Shown here one piece after another: positions 26,570 to 35,052 of a DNA stretch of 64,000 nucleotides; position 1 is the stretch's first letter; each line of letters starts with the position of its first letter. The DNA is from Streptomyces sp. Je 1-332 (GTDB lineage Bacteria; Actinomycetota; Actinomycetes; Streptomycetales; Streptomycetaceae). The notes beneath the pieces were generated by a model. That model was not told where the DNA came from. It worked only from the letters and a program-made list of their open reading frames with translations, and ran no database searches. The position numbers and the translations under genes were made by a program. The stretch is from assembly GCF_040730185.1 (NCBI RefSeq), contig NZ_CP160402.1, forward strand, positions 1,798,001 through 1,862,000. The letters are read 5' to 3'.

Positions 26570-26622
26570 GTTCGATATGCTGAACGCTGTCTCCGGTGAT
26601 GAATAGCGGAGACTTCGGAGAC
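26570..26622. promoter_or_regulatory. candidate IclR operator region
   Basis: GTTCGATATGCTGAAC (26570-26585) has GTTC/GAAC arms around an 8-bp centre, a typical IclR-family site. Next to it lies GTCTCCG (26589-26595) inverted against CGGAGAC (26607-26613), with a second direct CGGAGAC at 26616-26622. All fall between the dehydrogenase GTG and the IclR ATG. Confidence 0.5.
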
Positions 26623-26653
26623 TATTTCTCGTCGAACTAAGGGGTCAAGGGCG

Positions 26654-27424
26654 ATGTCGGCTGGCGAGACTGGCGGGGCACAGGTCAAGTCCGCTGTGCG
26701 GACGGTTGAGTTGCTCGAGTATTTCGCGGGACGCCCCGGAATGCACTCTTTGGCCGCCGTCCAGGAAGCCGTCGGGTATCCCAAGTCCAGCCTGTACATG
26801 CTCCTTCGTACGCTGGTGGAGCTCGGCTGGGTCGAGACGGACGCGACGGGCACGCGGTACGGGATCGGGGTACGGGCGCTCCTCGTCGGCACCTCGTACA
26901 TCGACGGTGACGAGGTGGTGGCGGCGGCGCGTCCCACGCTCGACCGCCTCTCGGACGACACCACGGAGACGATCCACCTGGCACGGCTCGACGGCACGAA
27001 CGTCGTGTACCTCGCCACGCGCCAGTCGCAGCACTACCTGCGGCCCTTCACGCGGGTGGGCCGCCGCCTCCCCGCGCACTCGACGTCGCTGGGCAAGGCG
27101 CTCCTCGCCACCCACACCGACGAGCAGGTCCGCAAGATGCTCCCCGAGACGCTGCCCGCGCTGACCGAGCACACGATCACCGACCGCGAGAAGCTGATCG
27201 AGGAGCTGCGCACGGTCCGCGAGCAGGGCTTCGCCGTCGACCGCGAGGAGAACACGCTCGGCCTGCGCTGCTTCGGCGTCGCGATCCCGTACCGCACGCC
27301 CGCGCGGGACGCGATCAGCTGCTCCGTGCCGGTTGCGCGGCTGACGCCGGCGCACGAACAGATGGTGAAGGACGCGCTGTTCGACGCGCGGGACCGGCTG
27401 ACACTGGCGACTCGTAGGCTCTGA
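26654..27424 (+). CDS. IclR family transcriptional regulator
   Basis: A 256-residue regulator. N-terminal winged helix (about residues 10-70) with the recognition helix in AAVQEAVGYPKSSLYMLLRTL. C-terminal GAF-like effector domain with AHSTSLGKALLA and FAVDREENTLGLRCFGVAIPY, the standard IclR ligand-site blocks. It probably represses the divergent dehydrogenase/DUF1349 operon and responds to a sugar acid or keto acid. ATG 26654 has AAGGGG upstream. Confidence 0.9.
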   Translation: MSAGETGGAQVKSAVRTVELLEYFAGRPGMHSLAAVQEAVGYPKSSLYMLLRTLVELGWVETDATGTRYGIGVRALLVGTSYIDGDEVVAAARPTLDRLSDDTTETIHLARLDGTNVVYLATRQSQHYLRPFTRVGRRLPAHSTSLGKALLATHTDEQVRKMLPETLPALTEHTITDREKLIEELRTVREQGFAVDREENTLGLRCFGVAIPYRTPARDAISCSVPVARLTPAHEQMVKDALFDARDRLTLATRRL

Positions 27425-27426
27425 GC

Positions 27427-27927
27427 ATGGAGAGCCCGAGCAGGAACACGATGAGCATGGATGTCAGTCTGCGAGCGGTGCACGACAGTGATCTCCCGGT
27501 CTTCTACCGGCAGATGAACGATCCCGAGTCGAACCACGTGGCCGCGTTCACCTCTCCGAAGACGTCCGACTGGACGCTCTTCGAGGCCCACTGGAAGGGC
27601 CTTCGGGAGTCGGACGACGTCGTCGCCCGCACGGTCCTCGCGGACGGCGACGTGGTGGGCAGCGCGGCGGTGTACGGGGAGCCGGGCGAGCGGGAGGTCA
27701 CGTACTGGATCGACCGCTATTACTGGGGCCGGGGGCTGGCCACGGCCGCCCTGCGGGCCCTCCTCGCGGAGGTGCCGGAGCGCCCGCTGTACGCGCGGGC
27801 GGCAGCGGACAACGCGGGGTCCCTGCGGGTGCTGGAGAAGTGCGGCTTTCGGGTGACCGCCGCCGCGCGGGGCTTCGCGCATGCGCGGGGCGAGGAGATC
27901 GACGAGGCGGTGTTGGTGCTGGCGTAG
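27427..27927 (+). CDS. GNAT family N-acetyltransferase (RimJ/RimL-like)
   Basis: A 166-residue acetyltransferase. Blocks include VSLRAVHDSDLPVFYRQMND, the acetyl-CoA loop in YWIDRYYWGRGLATAALRALL, and the C-terminal NAGSLRVLEKCGFRV that is typical of RimJ/RimL-type enzymes. ATGs at 27427, 27451 and 27457 are possible starts. It begins two bases after the iclR stop, so it is probably co-transcribed with it. Substrate unknown. Confidence 0.83.
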   Translation: MESPSRNTMSMDVSLRAVHDSDLPVFYRQMNDPESNHVAAFTSPKTSDWTLFEAHWKGLRESDDVVARTVLADGDVVGSAAVYGEPGEREVTYWIDRYYWGRGLATAALRALLAEVPERPLYARAAADNAGSLRVLEKCGFRVTAAARGFAHARGEEIDEAVLVLA

Positions 27928-27940
27928 GAGCCTCGCGCAC

Positions 27941-27990
27941 CGTCGATCACCGGCTCCGCCGAGTTCGTCCTCAAACGCCGGACGGGCTGA
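27941..27990. repeat. partial intergenic repeat after the GNAT gene
   Basis: Contains GTCGATCACCGGCTCCGCC, GAGTTCGTCCTCAAACGCC and GGACGGGCTGA, the left half of the hairpin element at 9244. The opposing arm is missing, so this copy cannot form the long stem by itself. Confidence 0.7.
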
Positions 27991-28076
27991 CCAATTCCGG
28001 CCCCTCCCCCGCACGGCGGACCCGGATCATCGCCGGGCAGGAGGTGCCCGGGTCCCCCCGCCGGAAGGCTGGGCGC

Positions 28077-28529
28077 ATGAGACAGGCCCTCGGCACCGCC
28101 GCCATCCTCGCCCTCGCACCCCTGGTCATGCACCTGCTCTGGGTCACCGGCTCCACGGCCGGTCTCAGCGAGGCGCGCGTCGATGAGCGCACGACCGACT
28201 TCTACGTCCTCGAAGCGATGGACATGATCTACCTCTGCTCCGCGGTCGCCGGCGCTCTGCTCCTCACCTTCCGGCGGGCTCCCGCACTGCCCGTCAAGGT
28301 GCCGCTCGCCCTGGCCTGGCTCGGCTCGGGCGCGGTCGCCTGCTGGGGTGGCTGGCTGCTGTTCGCCTCGGTCATCGGCGAGGACGACATCGCCCGGCAG
28401 CCGACGGCGGCGATGCTCCTGACCTACTCTGTCCAGATGATCGTCGGGGCACTGGTGGCCACCCTCGGGGTGGTCTTCTTCAAGGAGCGGGCGGGCGCGG
28501 CCGTCCGTGCCCCGCGGCAACCGGCGTGA
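28077..28529 (+). CDS. small integral membrane protein of unknown function
   Basis: A 150-residue protein with four predicted membrane helices (about residues 4-22, 45-62, 75-100 and 118-138). I do not recognise a family. It ends in a GTGA overlap with the sensor-kinase gene, so the two are translationally coupled. It may be an accessory membrane partner of the two-component system. ATG 28077 was chosen as the first plausible start upstream of helix 1. Confidence 0.65.
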   Translation: MRQALGTAAILALAPLVMHLLWVTGSTAGLSEARVDERTTDFYVLEAMDMIYLCSAVAGALLLTFRRAPALPVKVPLALAWLGSGAVACWGGWLLFASVIGEDDIARQPTAAMLLTYSVQMIVGALVATLGVVFFKERAGAAVRAPRQPA

Positions 28530-29803
28530 GGACGCTCGCGGCAGCCCTCCCGGCCCTGTTCGGACGGCGGACGCGGCGCCGCTGGATCCATCTGATCCTG
28601 GGCGGCGCGCTCGCCATGCCGTACGTCTTCGTGGGCTCCGTCGTGGTCGGGCCGCTGCTCGGCGAGGACAACGTGTTCGGCTCACCCACCTCCCAACTCA
28701 CCGCGTTCGCGGTGGGGTTGCCGCTGGCCGCGATCACCGCGCTCTTCCCGCTCACCCGACCCATGTCGGTGGCCGCCGTACGCGCGTTGTGCGACGTACC
28801 GGGCGACACGCTGGCCGACGGGCCCGCGCGGTCCCGGCAGGCGCGCGGCCGCACCGTCGCCTGGTTCACGCTGCACCTCGGGTTCGGCGGGGTCATCAGC
28901 GGCATGTCCCTCGCCCTGCCGCCGTTCGCGGCGGTCCTGATCGCGCTGCCGTTCGCCGCGGCACTGCGCGACAGCCGGATCGGGATGCCCGAAGTCTTCG
29001 GCGAAGGCTGGATGCTGGCGCTCGCCCCGGTCATCGGGGTCCTCTCCCTCGTGGCGCTCGCGGGGTGCGCCGCCGCGGCCGGGGGCCTGCTCGCGCGCTG
29101 GGCACCCGAACTCCTCGGGCCCTCGCCCGCCGACCGGCTCGCGGCGGCCGAGCAGCGCGCGGCGGACCTCGCCGTACGCAACCGGCTCGCGAGGGAGCTG
29201 CACGACTCGGTGGGCCACGCCCTGAGCGCGGTCACGCTCCAGGCGAGCGCCGCCCGCAGGGTCCTCGACCGCGACCCGGAGTTCGTCCGTGAAGCGCTGG
29301 CCGCGATCGAGGAGACGACCCGGCGGACGGTGAGTGAACTCGACGCGGTGCTCGGCGTGTTGAGGGAGGGCGGCGGTCAGGCGAGCCCGACGGCTCCCGC
29401 CCCCACCCTCTCCGCCGATCTCGACGGGCTCCTCAAGCGCACCCGGGCCGGCGGCCTGCGGGTGCGGGCCACGGTCGAGCTCGGCCCCGAAGGACCGGAC
29501 GCCCTGCCCCCGATGGTCTCCCGCGAGGCCTACCGCATCGTCCAGGAGAGCCTGAGCAACGCGCTGCGGCACGCGGGCCCCGACGCCCCGGTGACGCTGA
29601 GGATCGCCCTGGACGGCACCGACCTGGAGATCGTCGCCGAGAACCCGCTGCCCGACGGCGCCCCCGCCTCCCGCCCCGGCGGTGGCCACGGCCTTCGCGG
29701 CATCACCGACCGCGCCAGGCTCCTTGGCGGCACCGCCGAGGCGGGTCCGGTGAACGGCGGCTGGCGACTGGACGTACGACTTCCCCTGAAGGGACCCGCA
29801 TGA
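28526..29803 (+). CDS. sensor histidine kinase, NarL/DesK-type (HisKA_3)
   Basis: A 425-residue membrane kinase. The N-terminal half has about four membrane segments; the dimerisation/phosphorylation domain carries H226 in ARELHDSVGHALSAV, and the HATPase domain shows REAYRIVQESLSNALRHAG (N box) and GGGHGLRGITDRARLLGG (G box). The HDxxGH pattern marks the HisKA_3 class that pairs with LuxR-type regulators. GTG start overlaps the upstream membrane-protein stop, and its own stop overlaps the regulator start. The signal is unknown. Confidence 0.92.
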   Translation: MRTLAAALPALFGRRTRRRWIHLILGGALAMPYVFVGSVVVGPLLGEDNVFGSPTSQLTAFAVGLPLAAITALFPLTRPMSVAAVRALCDVPGDTLADGPARSRQARGRTVAWFTLHLGFGGVISGMSLALPPFAAVLIALPFAAALRDSRIGMPEVFGEGWMLALAPVIGVLSLVALAGCAAAAGGLLARWAPELLGPSPADRLAAAEQRAADLAVRNRLARELHDSVGHALSAVTLQASAARRVLDRDPEFVREALAAIEETTRRTVSELDAVLGVLREGGGQASPTAPAPTLSADLDGLLKRTRAGGLRVRATVELGPEGPDALPPMVSREAYRIVQESLSNALRHAGPDAPVTLRIALDGTDLEIVAENPLPDGAPASRPGGGHGLRGITDRARLLGGTAEAGPVNGGWRLDVRLPLKGPA

Positions 29804-30468
29804 CCGAGACGGCAGCCCCCTCGATCCGCATCGTGCTCGCCGACGACGAACGCATGGTCCGCACCGCCCTGCGCGTGATCCTCTCCGCCGAGCCCGACCT
29901 GGAGGTCGTCGGCGAGGCGGCGAGCGGCGCGGAGGCGGTGTCCGTCGTGCGCGAGGCGCAGCCCGACGTGGTGCTCATGGACGTACGGATGCCGGAGATC
30001 GACGGCATCCGGGCCACCGAGCAGATCCTGCGGACGCAGGCCGACCCGCCGCGGATCGTGGTCGTGACGACCTTCGAGAACGACTCCTACGTGTACGAGG
30101 CGCTGCGCGCGGGGGCCTCCGGGTTCCTGCTCAAGCGGGCCGACGCGGACTCACTCGTACAGGCGGTTCGGCTCGTGGCGCGCAGTGACTCGCTGCTCTT
30201 CCCCGCGGCGGTGCGCGCCCTGGCCGCCGAGCACGCGCGCGCGAAGCCCGCGCCGCCGGCCTGGGTGGCGAGGCTGACGGGGCGCGAGAGCGAGGTGCTG
30301 CGGCTGATGGCGGCGGGCCTGACGAACGCGGAGATCGCAGGCCGGATGGGGGTGGGTCCGGCGACGGTGAAGACGCACGTGGCGTCGGTGCTGGCCAAGA
30401 CGGGGACGCGGGACCGCACGCAGGCGGTGATCGCGGCGTACGAGGCGGGTTTCATGAACGCCGACTGA
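29800..30468 (+). CDS. response regulator, NarL/LuxR type
   Basis: A 222-residue DNA-binding response regulator. The receiver domain has the acidic pair near ADDE, the phospho-acceptor D61 in VVLMDVRMPEIDG, and the conserved Lys in GFLLKRADADSL. The C-terminal LuxR helix-turn-helix begins LTGRESEVLRLMAAGLTNAEIA. It is coupled to the kinase gene by an ATGA overlap. Targets cannot be read from this window; the operon itself is a plausible one. Confidence 0.93.
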   Translation: MTETAAPSIRIVLADDERMVRTALRVILSAEPDLEVVGEAASGAEAVSVVREAQPDVVLMDVRMPEIDGIRATEQILRTQADPPRIVVVTTFENDSYVYEALRAGASGFLLKRADADSLVQAVRLVARSDSLLFPAAVRALAAEHARAKPAPPAWVARLTGRESEVLRLMAAGLTNAEIAGRMGVGPATVKTHVASVLAKTGTRDRTQAVIAAYEAGFMNAD

Positions 30469-30551
30469 ATCCGCCGCCCGCAGTATGAGGAATCTCTGAG
30501 AAACCCGGCAGAACGGAACGAATACGTCCGCTCTGCTCGTCCTTTTATGGG

Positions 30552-32000
30552 ATGAACAAGACGATCAGGAACGCCTCGGTCTTCACGCTGCTGCTCGTGC
30601 TCGCCCTCCTGGTGCGGGCGACGTGGGTGCAGTTCTACGACTCGAAGGCGCTCGCGGACGACAAGCTGAACCGGCGCAACGCGATCGAGCAGTACGCGAA
30701 CCCGCTGGGCGACATCATCGTGGGCGGTGACGCGGTCACCGGCTCCGAGCGGACGAAGGGCGGCGACCTCAAGTACAAGCGCACCTACAAGGACGGTGAC
30801 CTGTACTCGTCCGTCACGGGCTACAGCTCGCAGGTGTACGGGGCCACGCAGCTCGAGGGCATCTACAAGGACGTCCTCGACGGCACCGACACGCGGCTGA
30901 AGAACCCGCTGGACACGCTCACCAACAAGCGCGCCGACCCGGGTGACGTGATCACGACGATCGACCCCGCGGTGCAGAAGGCGGCGTACAAGTCGCTCGG
31001 CGACAAGAAGGGCGCGGCCGTCGCCGTCGACCCGAAGACGGGCAAGATCCTCGGCCTGGTCTCGACGCCCTCGTACGACCCCTCGGACATCAGCGGTTCC
31101 ACGGACTCCAAGGAGTGGCAGGCGCTCCTGAAGGACGAGGAGAAGCCGATGGTCAACCGCGCGCTGCGGCAGCCGCTTCCGCCCGGTTCGACGTTCAAGC
31201 TGGTCGTCGCGGCGGCGGCCCTGGAGGACGGGCTCTACGGCTCGGCGGACACCGGGACCGACAGCCCGAACCCGTACACGCTGCCCGGCACGCGGACGGT
31301 CCTGAAGAACGAGAGCGCGAGCGCGCCCTGCGAGGACGCCTCGATCCGTACGGCGCTCCAGTACTCGTGCAACAACGTCTTCGCGAAGCTGGCGGTCGAC
31401 CTGGGCCAGGACAAGGTCAAGGCGATGGCCGAGAAGATGGGCTTCAACACGGACAAGCTGGACGTGCCGGTGCGCGCGTCCGAGAGCGTCTACCCCTCCG
31501 ACATGGACAAGGCCCAGACGGCGCTGACCGGCATCGGCCAGTTCGACGTGACGGCGACGCCGTTGCAGATGTCCATGGTCACAGGCGCGATCGCCAACGG
31601 CGGCGAGCTGGTCTCGCCGCACATGGTGTCCCAGATCACCGACTCGAACGGCGATGTGCTCGACTCGTTCGACGACGCGGACTCCGAGCGTGTGATGAGC
31701 GAGGACACGGCGAGCCAGCTGCAGTCCGCGATGGAGACGGTCGTCGAGAAGGGCACCGGCACGAACGCGCGGATCAGCGGCGCGGACGTGGGCGGCAAGA
31801 CGGGCACGGCCCAGCACGGCGAGAACAACAGCAAGACGCCGTACGCCTGGTTCACGTCGTACGCCAAGGGCAGCGACGGCAAGGAGGTCGCGGTCGCCGT
31901 CATCGTCGAGTCGTCGGACGCGGCGAGGTCGGAGGTCAGCGGCAACGGCCTGGCGGCGCCGATCGCGAAGTCGATGATGTCGGCTGCGCTGAAGCGCTAG
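30552..32000 (+). CDS. penicillin-binding protein, class B transpeptidase (PbpA-like)
   Basis: A 482-residue membrane-anchored D,D-transpeptidase for peptidoglycan cross-linking. One N-terminal membrane helix (residues about 10-28), a dimerisation domain, then the penicillin-binding domain with all motifs: S213-TFK, S272-C-N and K416-TG. Size and the compact N-terminal region match the PbpA group of actinomycetes rather than FtsI. It stands alone, with its own 83-bp upstream region, and is followed by a hairpin terminator. In Streptomyces this group has been linked to septation and sporulation, but the locus here gives no direct clue. Confidence 0.92.
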   Translation: MNKTIRNASVFTLLLVLALLVRATWVQFYDSKALADDKLNRRNAIEQYANPLGDIIVGGDAVTGSERTKGGDLKYKRTYKDGDLYSSVTGYSSQVYGATQLEGIYKDVLDGTDTRLKNPLDTLTNKRADPGDVITTIDPAVQKAAYKSLGDKKGAAVAVDPKTGKILGLVSTPSYDPSDISGSTDSKEWQALLKDEEKPMVNRALRQPLPPGSTFKLVVAAAALEDGLYGSADTGTDSPNPYTLPGTRTVLKNESASAPCEDASIRTALQYSCNNVFAKLAVDLGQDKVKAMAEKMGFNTDKLDVPVRASESVYPSDMDKAQTALTGIGQFDVTATPLQMSMVTGAIANGGELVSPHMVSQITDSNGDVLDSFDDADSERVMSEDTASQLQSAMETVVEKGTGTNARISGADVGGKTGTAQHGENNSKTPYAWFTSYAKGSDGKEVAVAVIVESSDAARSEVSGNGLAAPIAKSMMSAALKR

Positions 32001-32032
32001 CGCTGCGGCTGTCGCTGCGGACCGGCGTTCCG

Positions 32033-32070
32033 CCGCGGGGTGCCGGTCAGAGCGGGACGGCACCCCGCGG
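32033..32070. terminator. hairpin terminator between pbp and HAD phosphatase genes
   Basis: Perfect 13-bp stem CCGCGGGGTGCCG / CGGCACCCCGCGG with a 12-nt loop, between two convergent genes. Confidence 0.7.
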
Positions 32071-32102
32071 AGGTCAACGGCGCGAGCGCCGGACCTGACG
32101 GT

Positions 32103-32897
32103 CTACTCCACGAAGTACGTCGGATTCGGCAGCTTGTACGTCTTGTCCGCGTACCCGCCCGCGAGGTCGGAGACCTGGTCACCGAAGCTGCCGACGATGT
32201 TGTAGCCCTGCGACTCGATGTGCTTGCGGGTGCCCTCCTTGAACTGCACCGTGGTGCACTCCCACTTGGCGGGCGTGGCGCAGCCGCTGAGATAGGCGGG
32301 CGGGGCCGTCTTGTTCTTGGTGAAGACGTGCGTGGTGTCCAGCTGCGTGTCGTACCCGGCCCTGGCGAGGTTCGTGACGGCGCCCGCGCGCTGCGACTCG
32401 CTCAGGCCGGTCAGGAAGAAGACCTCGACGCCCTTGCTCTTGGCGTACTTGACGAGTTCGGGCATGCCGAAGACGGCGGGGCGCTCGGCCGCCTTCACGT
32501 ACGCGTCCCATGTGGCGTTGTCGTACGTGTAGTTGGTGGTCTTCTCGTAGTCGAAGCTGAGCAGCGCGGTGTCGTCCACGTCGAGGACGATCGCGGGCTT
32601 CTTGCCGTGGCCGCCGACGTGCGCAGCGGCCTTTCGGATGTCCTTCCTCGCCTTGGCCTGGACGCGCGCCAGATCCTTGGCGTACGGGCTCTTGGGCGAG
32701 GAGCGCCAGACGCCGTCGGCGTCCTGGTACGCGCCGTAGTAGTCGTCGATCTCGCCGACGAGCACGCCGATGTTCTGCGGCTCGGCGGTGTGCCGCGCCG
32801 GTGCGTTGTCGGCGGTGGCGGCGCCGGTGCCGTACAGCGCGGCGCCGGCGACGGCGCAGGCGGTGGCGATGCCCGCCGTTCGTAGGGACTTGCGCAT
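32103..32897 (-). CDS. secreted HAD-superfamily (class B-like) acid phosphatase
   Basis: A 264-residue protein with an N-terminal signal peptide (MRKSLRTAG, then a hydrophobic stretch ending AATA). HAD motif I is VLDVDDTALL with D106 and D108. Motif II is in VFFLTGLSESQR, and GSFGDQVSDLAGG supplies the last acidic motif. The family dephosphorylates diverse phosphomonoesters outside the cytoplasm. ATG 32897 is the only start giving a full signal peptide. Confidence 0.87.
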   Translation of the reverse strand: MRKSLRTAGIATACAVAGAALYGTGAATADNAPARHTAEPQNIGVLVGEIDDYYGAYQDADGVWRSSPKSPYAKDLARVQAKARKDIRKAAAHVGGHGKKPAIVLDVDDTALLSFDYEKTTNYTYDNATWDAYVKAAERPAVFGMPELVKYAKSKGVEVFFLTGLSESQRAGAVTNLARAGYDTQLDTTHVFTKNKTAPPAYLSGCATPAKWECTTVQFKEGTRKHIESQGYNIVGSFGDQVSDLAGGYADKTYKLPNPTYFVE

Positions 32898-33048
32898 GGG
32901 TGCGTTCTCTCCGGATCAGAGTCAGGGCAGGTCAGTGCGTGTCTACGCGCACTGTCTACGCGCATCACACGCTGCCCCGCGAGACCCTTTACCCGATCAA
33001 TACCTGATCCGGAGGAAGCCGGGAGGAAGCCGGGGGGAAGCCTGGTGA

Positions 33049-33639
33049 CTAAGCCCCGGGCGGCGCCCACCCCGGGTCCCGCCCGCTGAGACCGATCACC
33101 CGGTCGAGGAGCGGGGCCTCGTCCGGCACCGGCACCACGGACCCGAAGAGGCTGTTCCCGGAGTCGTCGCCCTCCTGGGGCGTGAGCAGCCCCTGCGCCA
33201 CGCGCAGGCTCGCCTCGTCGGGTGCGTACGCCTGGCCCGTCGCCCGCGCCAAGTCCCATCCGTGCACCACGAGTTCGTCCATGGCCACGGCCCCGGCGAC
33301 GGCGCCCGGCAGATCGACACCGCCCGCCCGGGTCATGCCCTCGTACGCGGCCGGGTCGCGCCACGCCTCCGCGAGCTCGTCGAGCAGCTTCGGCAGGGCG
33401 GCACGCCACTCGGGGTCGAGGTCCGGCACGGCGCTGCCCGGGTCCTGGTCGAGGTGGGGCCCGAGGTCCTTGCGCGCGGCGTCCCGGAACGCGGCGGTCA
33501 GACCGACCAGATGACCGAGGAGATGACGCACCCGGTACTCCGGACAGGGCGTGGGCCCCGCGAGCTGCTCGTCGCTCACGCCTTCCGCGACGGCCGCCAC
33601 CAGCCGGGCCTGCGGCGCGAAGTCGATCGTCTCCGTCAT
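33049..33639 (-). CDS. TIGR03086 family (mycothiol-dependent enzyme-like) protein
   Basis: A 196-residue DinB-like helical-bundle protein. The signature TPCPEYRVRHLLGHLVGL carries candidate metal-binding histidines, with another in DELVVHGWDLARATGQ. TIGR03086 proteins are widespread in actinobacteria and resemble mycothiol-dependent maleylpyruvate isomerase; most have no proven reaction. ATG 33639 was chosen because the upstream open frame runs into repeated DNA. Confidence 0.83.
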   Translation of the reverse strand: MTETIDFAPQARLVAAVAEGVSDEQLAGPTPCPEYRVRHLLGHLVGLTAAFRDAARKDLGPHLDQDPGSAVPDLDPEWRAALPKLLDELAEAWRDPAAYEGMTRAGGVDLPGAVAGAVAMDELVVHGWDLARATGQAYAPDEASLRVAQGLLTPQEGDDSGNSLFGSVVPVPDEAPLLDRVIGLSGRDPGWAPPGA

Positions 33640-33680
33640 GAATGCTCCCGATTCTCGGCGGCCCCGCACGACGGACCGCG

Positions 33681-33733
33681 GTCCTGCCCCTGTAGACCGG
33701 CCCCGCCGGTCCTGCCTCTGTAGACCGGCCCCG
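33681..33733. repeat. two near-identical 25-bp direct repeats
   Basis: Two 25-bp copies, differing at one base, lie at 33681-33705 and 33709-33733 with a 28-bp period. Each contains CTGTAGACCGGCCCCG. They sit between the divergent TIGR03086 and MFS genes, upstream of both. Confidence 0.7.
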
Positions 33734-33822
33734 ACGCCGGAACTCATCGCCGAAACCGAGAGGCCGATCTACCGCACCTGCCCTATGCCGGGCCGGGGAA
33801 CTTAGAACCACCATCACCTGCC

Positions 33823-35052
33823 ATGACACCTGCCGCACCTGCCGCGACATCCACGATCACGCGCGTCCTGCGCAACCGCGACGCGCGTCTCTGCCTGGGG
33901 GCGGTGGTGGTCTCCGGCTTCGGGAGCTCCGCGATGTGGCTGGTCGCCGGGGTCTGGGTCAAGGATCTGACCGGCTCGGACGGCCTGGCGGCCCTGTGCA
34001 CCTTCGCGCTCTGGGCCCCGACCCTGGTCGGCCCCCTCCTGGGGACGTTCGCCGACCGCACCCGCCGCAAACCCCTGCTCATCGGCGTGAACCTGGCCCT
34101 GGGCGCCCTGCTGACCTCCCTCCTGTTCGTCGACTCCCCGGACACACTGTGGATCCTCTACGCCGTGCTCTTCCTGTACGGGGCATGCGGCGCCATCACT
34201 GACGCGGCGGAGGCGGCGCTGGTGACGTCGGCGGTCGGCAGGGACCTGACGGGGGACTTCAACGGTCTGCGGATGTCGGCTAACGAGGGCATGAAGCTGA
34301 TCGCGCCGCTCGCCGGAGCAGGCCTCTTCGCCGCGTACGGAGGCGCCCGGGTGGCGCTCCTGGACGCCGCAACCTTCGTACTGGCGGCCGGAATGTTCAC
34401 GCTGCTGCGGGTACGGGAGGACGCACCCGCACGCACCACGAAGAGCTGGTGCGGCCGAACAGCCGAAGGCGCCCGCTACTTGTGGGGCAGCCGGCAGCTG
34501 CGCCCCCTCATCCGCGCGGGCGGTCTGACCATGCTGACCTCGGGGATCAGCGGGGCCGCCGTCTACGCGGTCGTGGAGGGACTGGGCCACTCCCCCGCGT
34601 ACACGGGCGTGCTGTACGTCGTGCAGGGAGCCGGCTCGGTCGCGGTCGGCGTCGCGTCGGGCGCGCTGCTGCAGCGCTTCGGGGGACGCCGCTTCGGCGG
34701 GGCGGGCATCGCGCTCACCGCCATCGCCGCGGCCCTGCACGCACTGCCGTACGACGGGACGGCCCTGGCGGGCAGCCTCGCCAACGGACTCGGGCTGCCC
34801 TGCGTGCTGATCGCGGGCATGACGGCGGTACAGCGCGAGACACCGCAGGCCCTCCTGGGCCGCGCCGCGGCGACCGCGAACACCTTGATGTTCACGCCGA
34901 CCGCGCTGGGCATCGCCCTGGGCGCGGCCCTGATCGAGACAGTCGACTACCGCGTCCTGCTGCCGGTCCTCGCGGGGGCACGGCTGCTGATCGCCATGCC
35001 CCTGCTCAAGGCCCCACCGGTGGCGGCTACTTCACGTCGGCCCAGCGCTTGA
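33823..35052 (+). CDS. MFS transporter (12-TM, MFS_3/macrolide-efflux-like)
   Basis: A 409-residue exporter with about 12 membrane helices. SSAMWLVAGVWVKDLTGSDG in TM1-loop and GPLLGTFADRTRRKPLLIG (motif A) are typical of the MFS_3 drug-efflux group. The gene is divergent from the TIGR03086 gene across a duplicated 25-bp sequence. Its last 26 bp overlap the 3' end of the convergent peptidase gene, so the two transcripts collide. Substrate unknown. Confidence 0.85.
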   Translation: MTPAAPAATSTITRVLRNRDARLCLGAVVVSGFGSSAMWLVAGVWVKDLTGSDGLAALCTFALWAPTLVGPLLGTFADRTRRKPLLIGVNLALGALLTSLLFVDSPDTLWILYAVLFLYGACGAITDAAEAALVTSAVGRDLTGDFNGLRMSANEGMKLIAPLAGAGLFAAYGGARVALLDAATFVLAAGMFTLLRVREDAPARTTKSWCGRTAEGARYLWGSRQLRPLIRAGGLTMLTSGISGAAVYAVVEGLGHSPAYTGVLYVVQGAGSVAVGVASGALLQRFGGRRFGGAGIALTAIAAALHALPYDGTALAGSLANGLGLPCVLIAGMTAVQRETPQALLGRAAATANTLMFTPTALGIALGAALIETVDYRVLLPVLAGARLLIAMPLLKAPPVAATSRRPSA

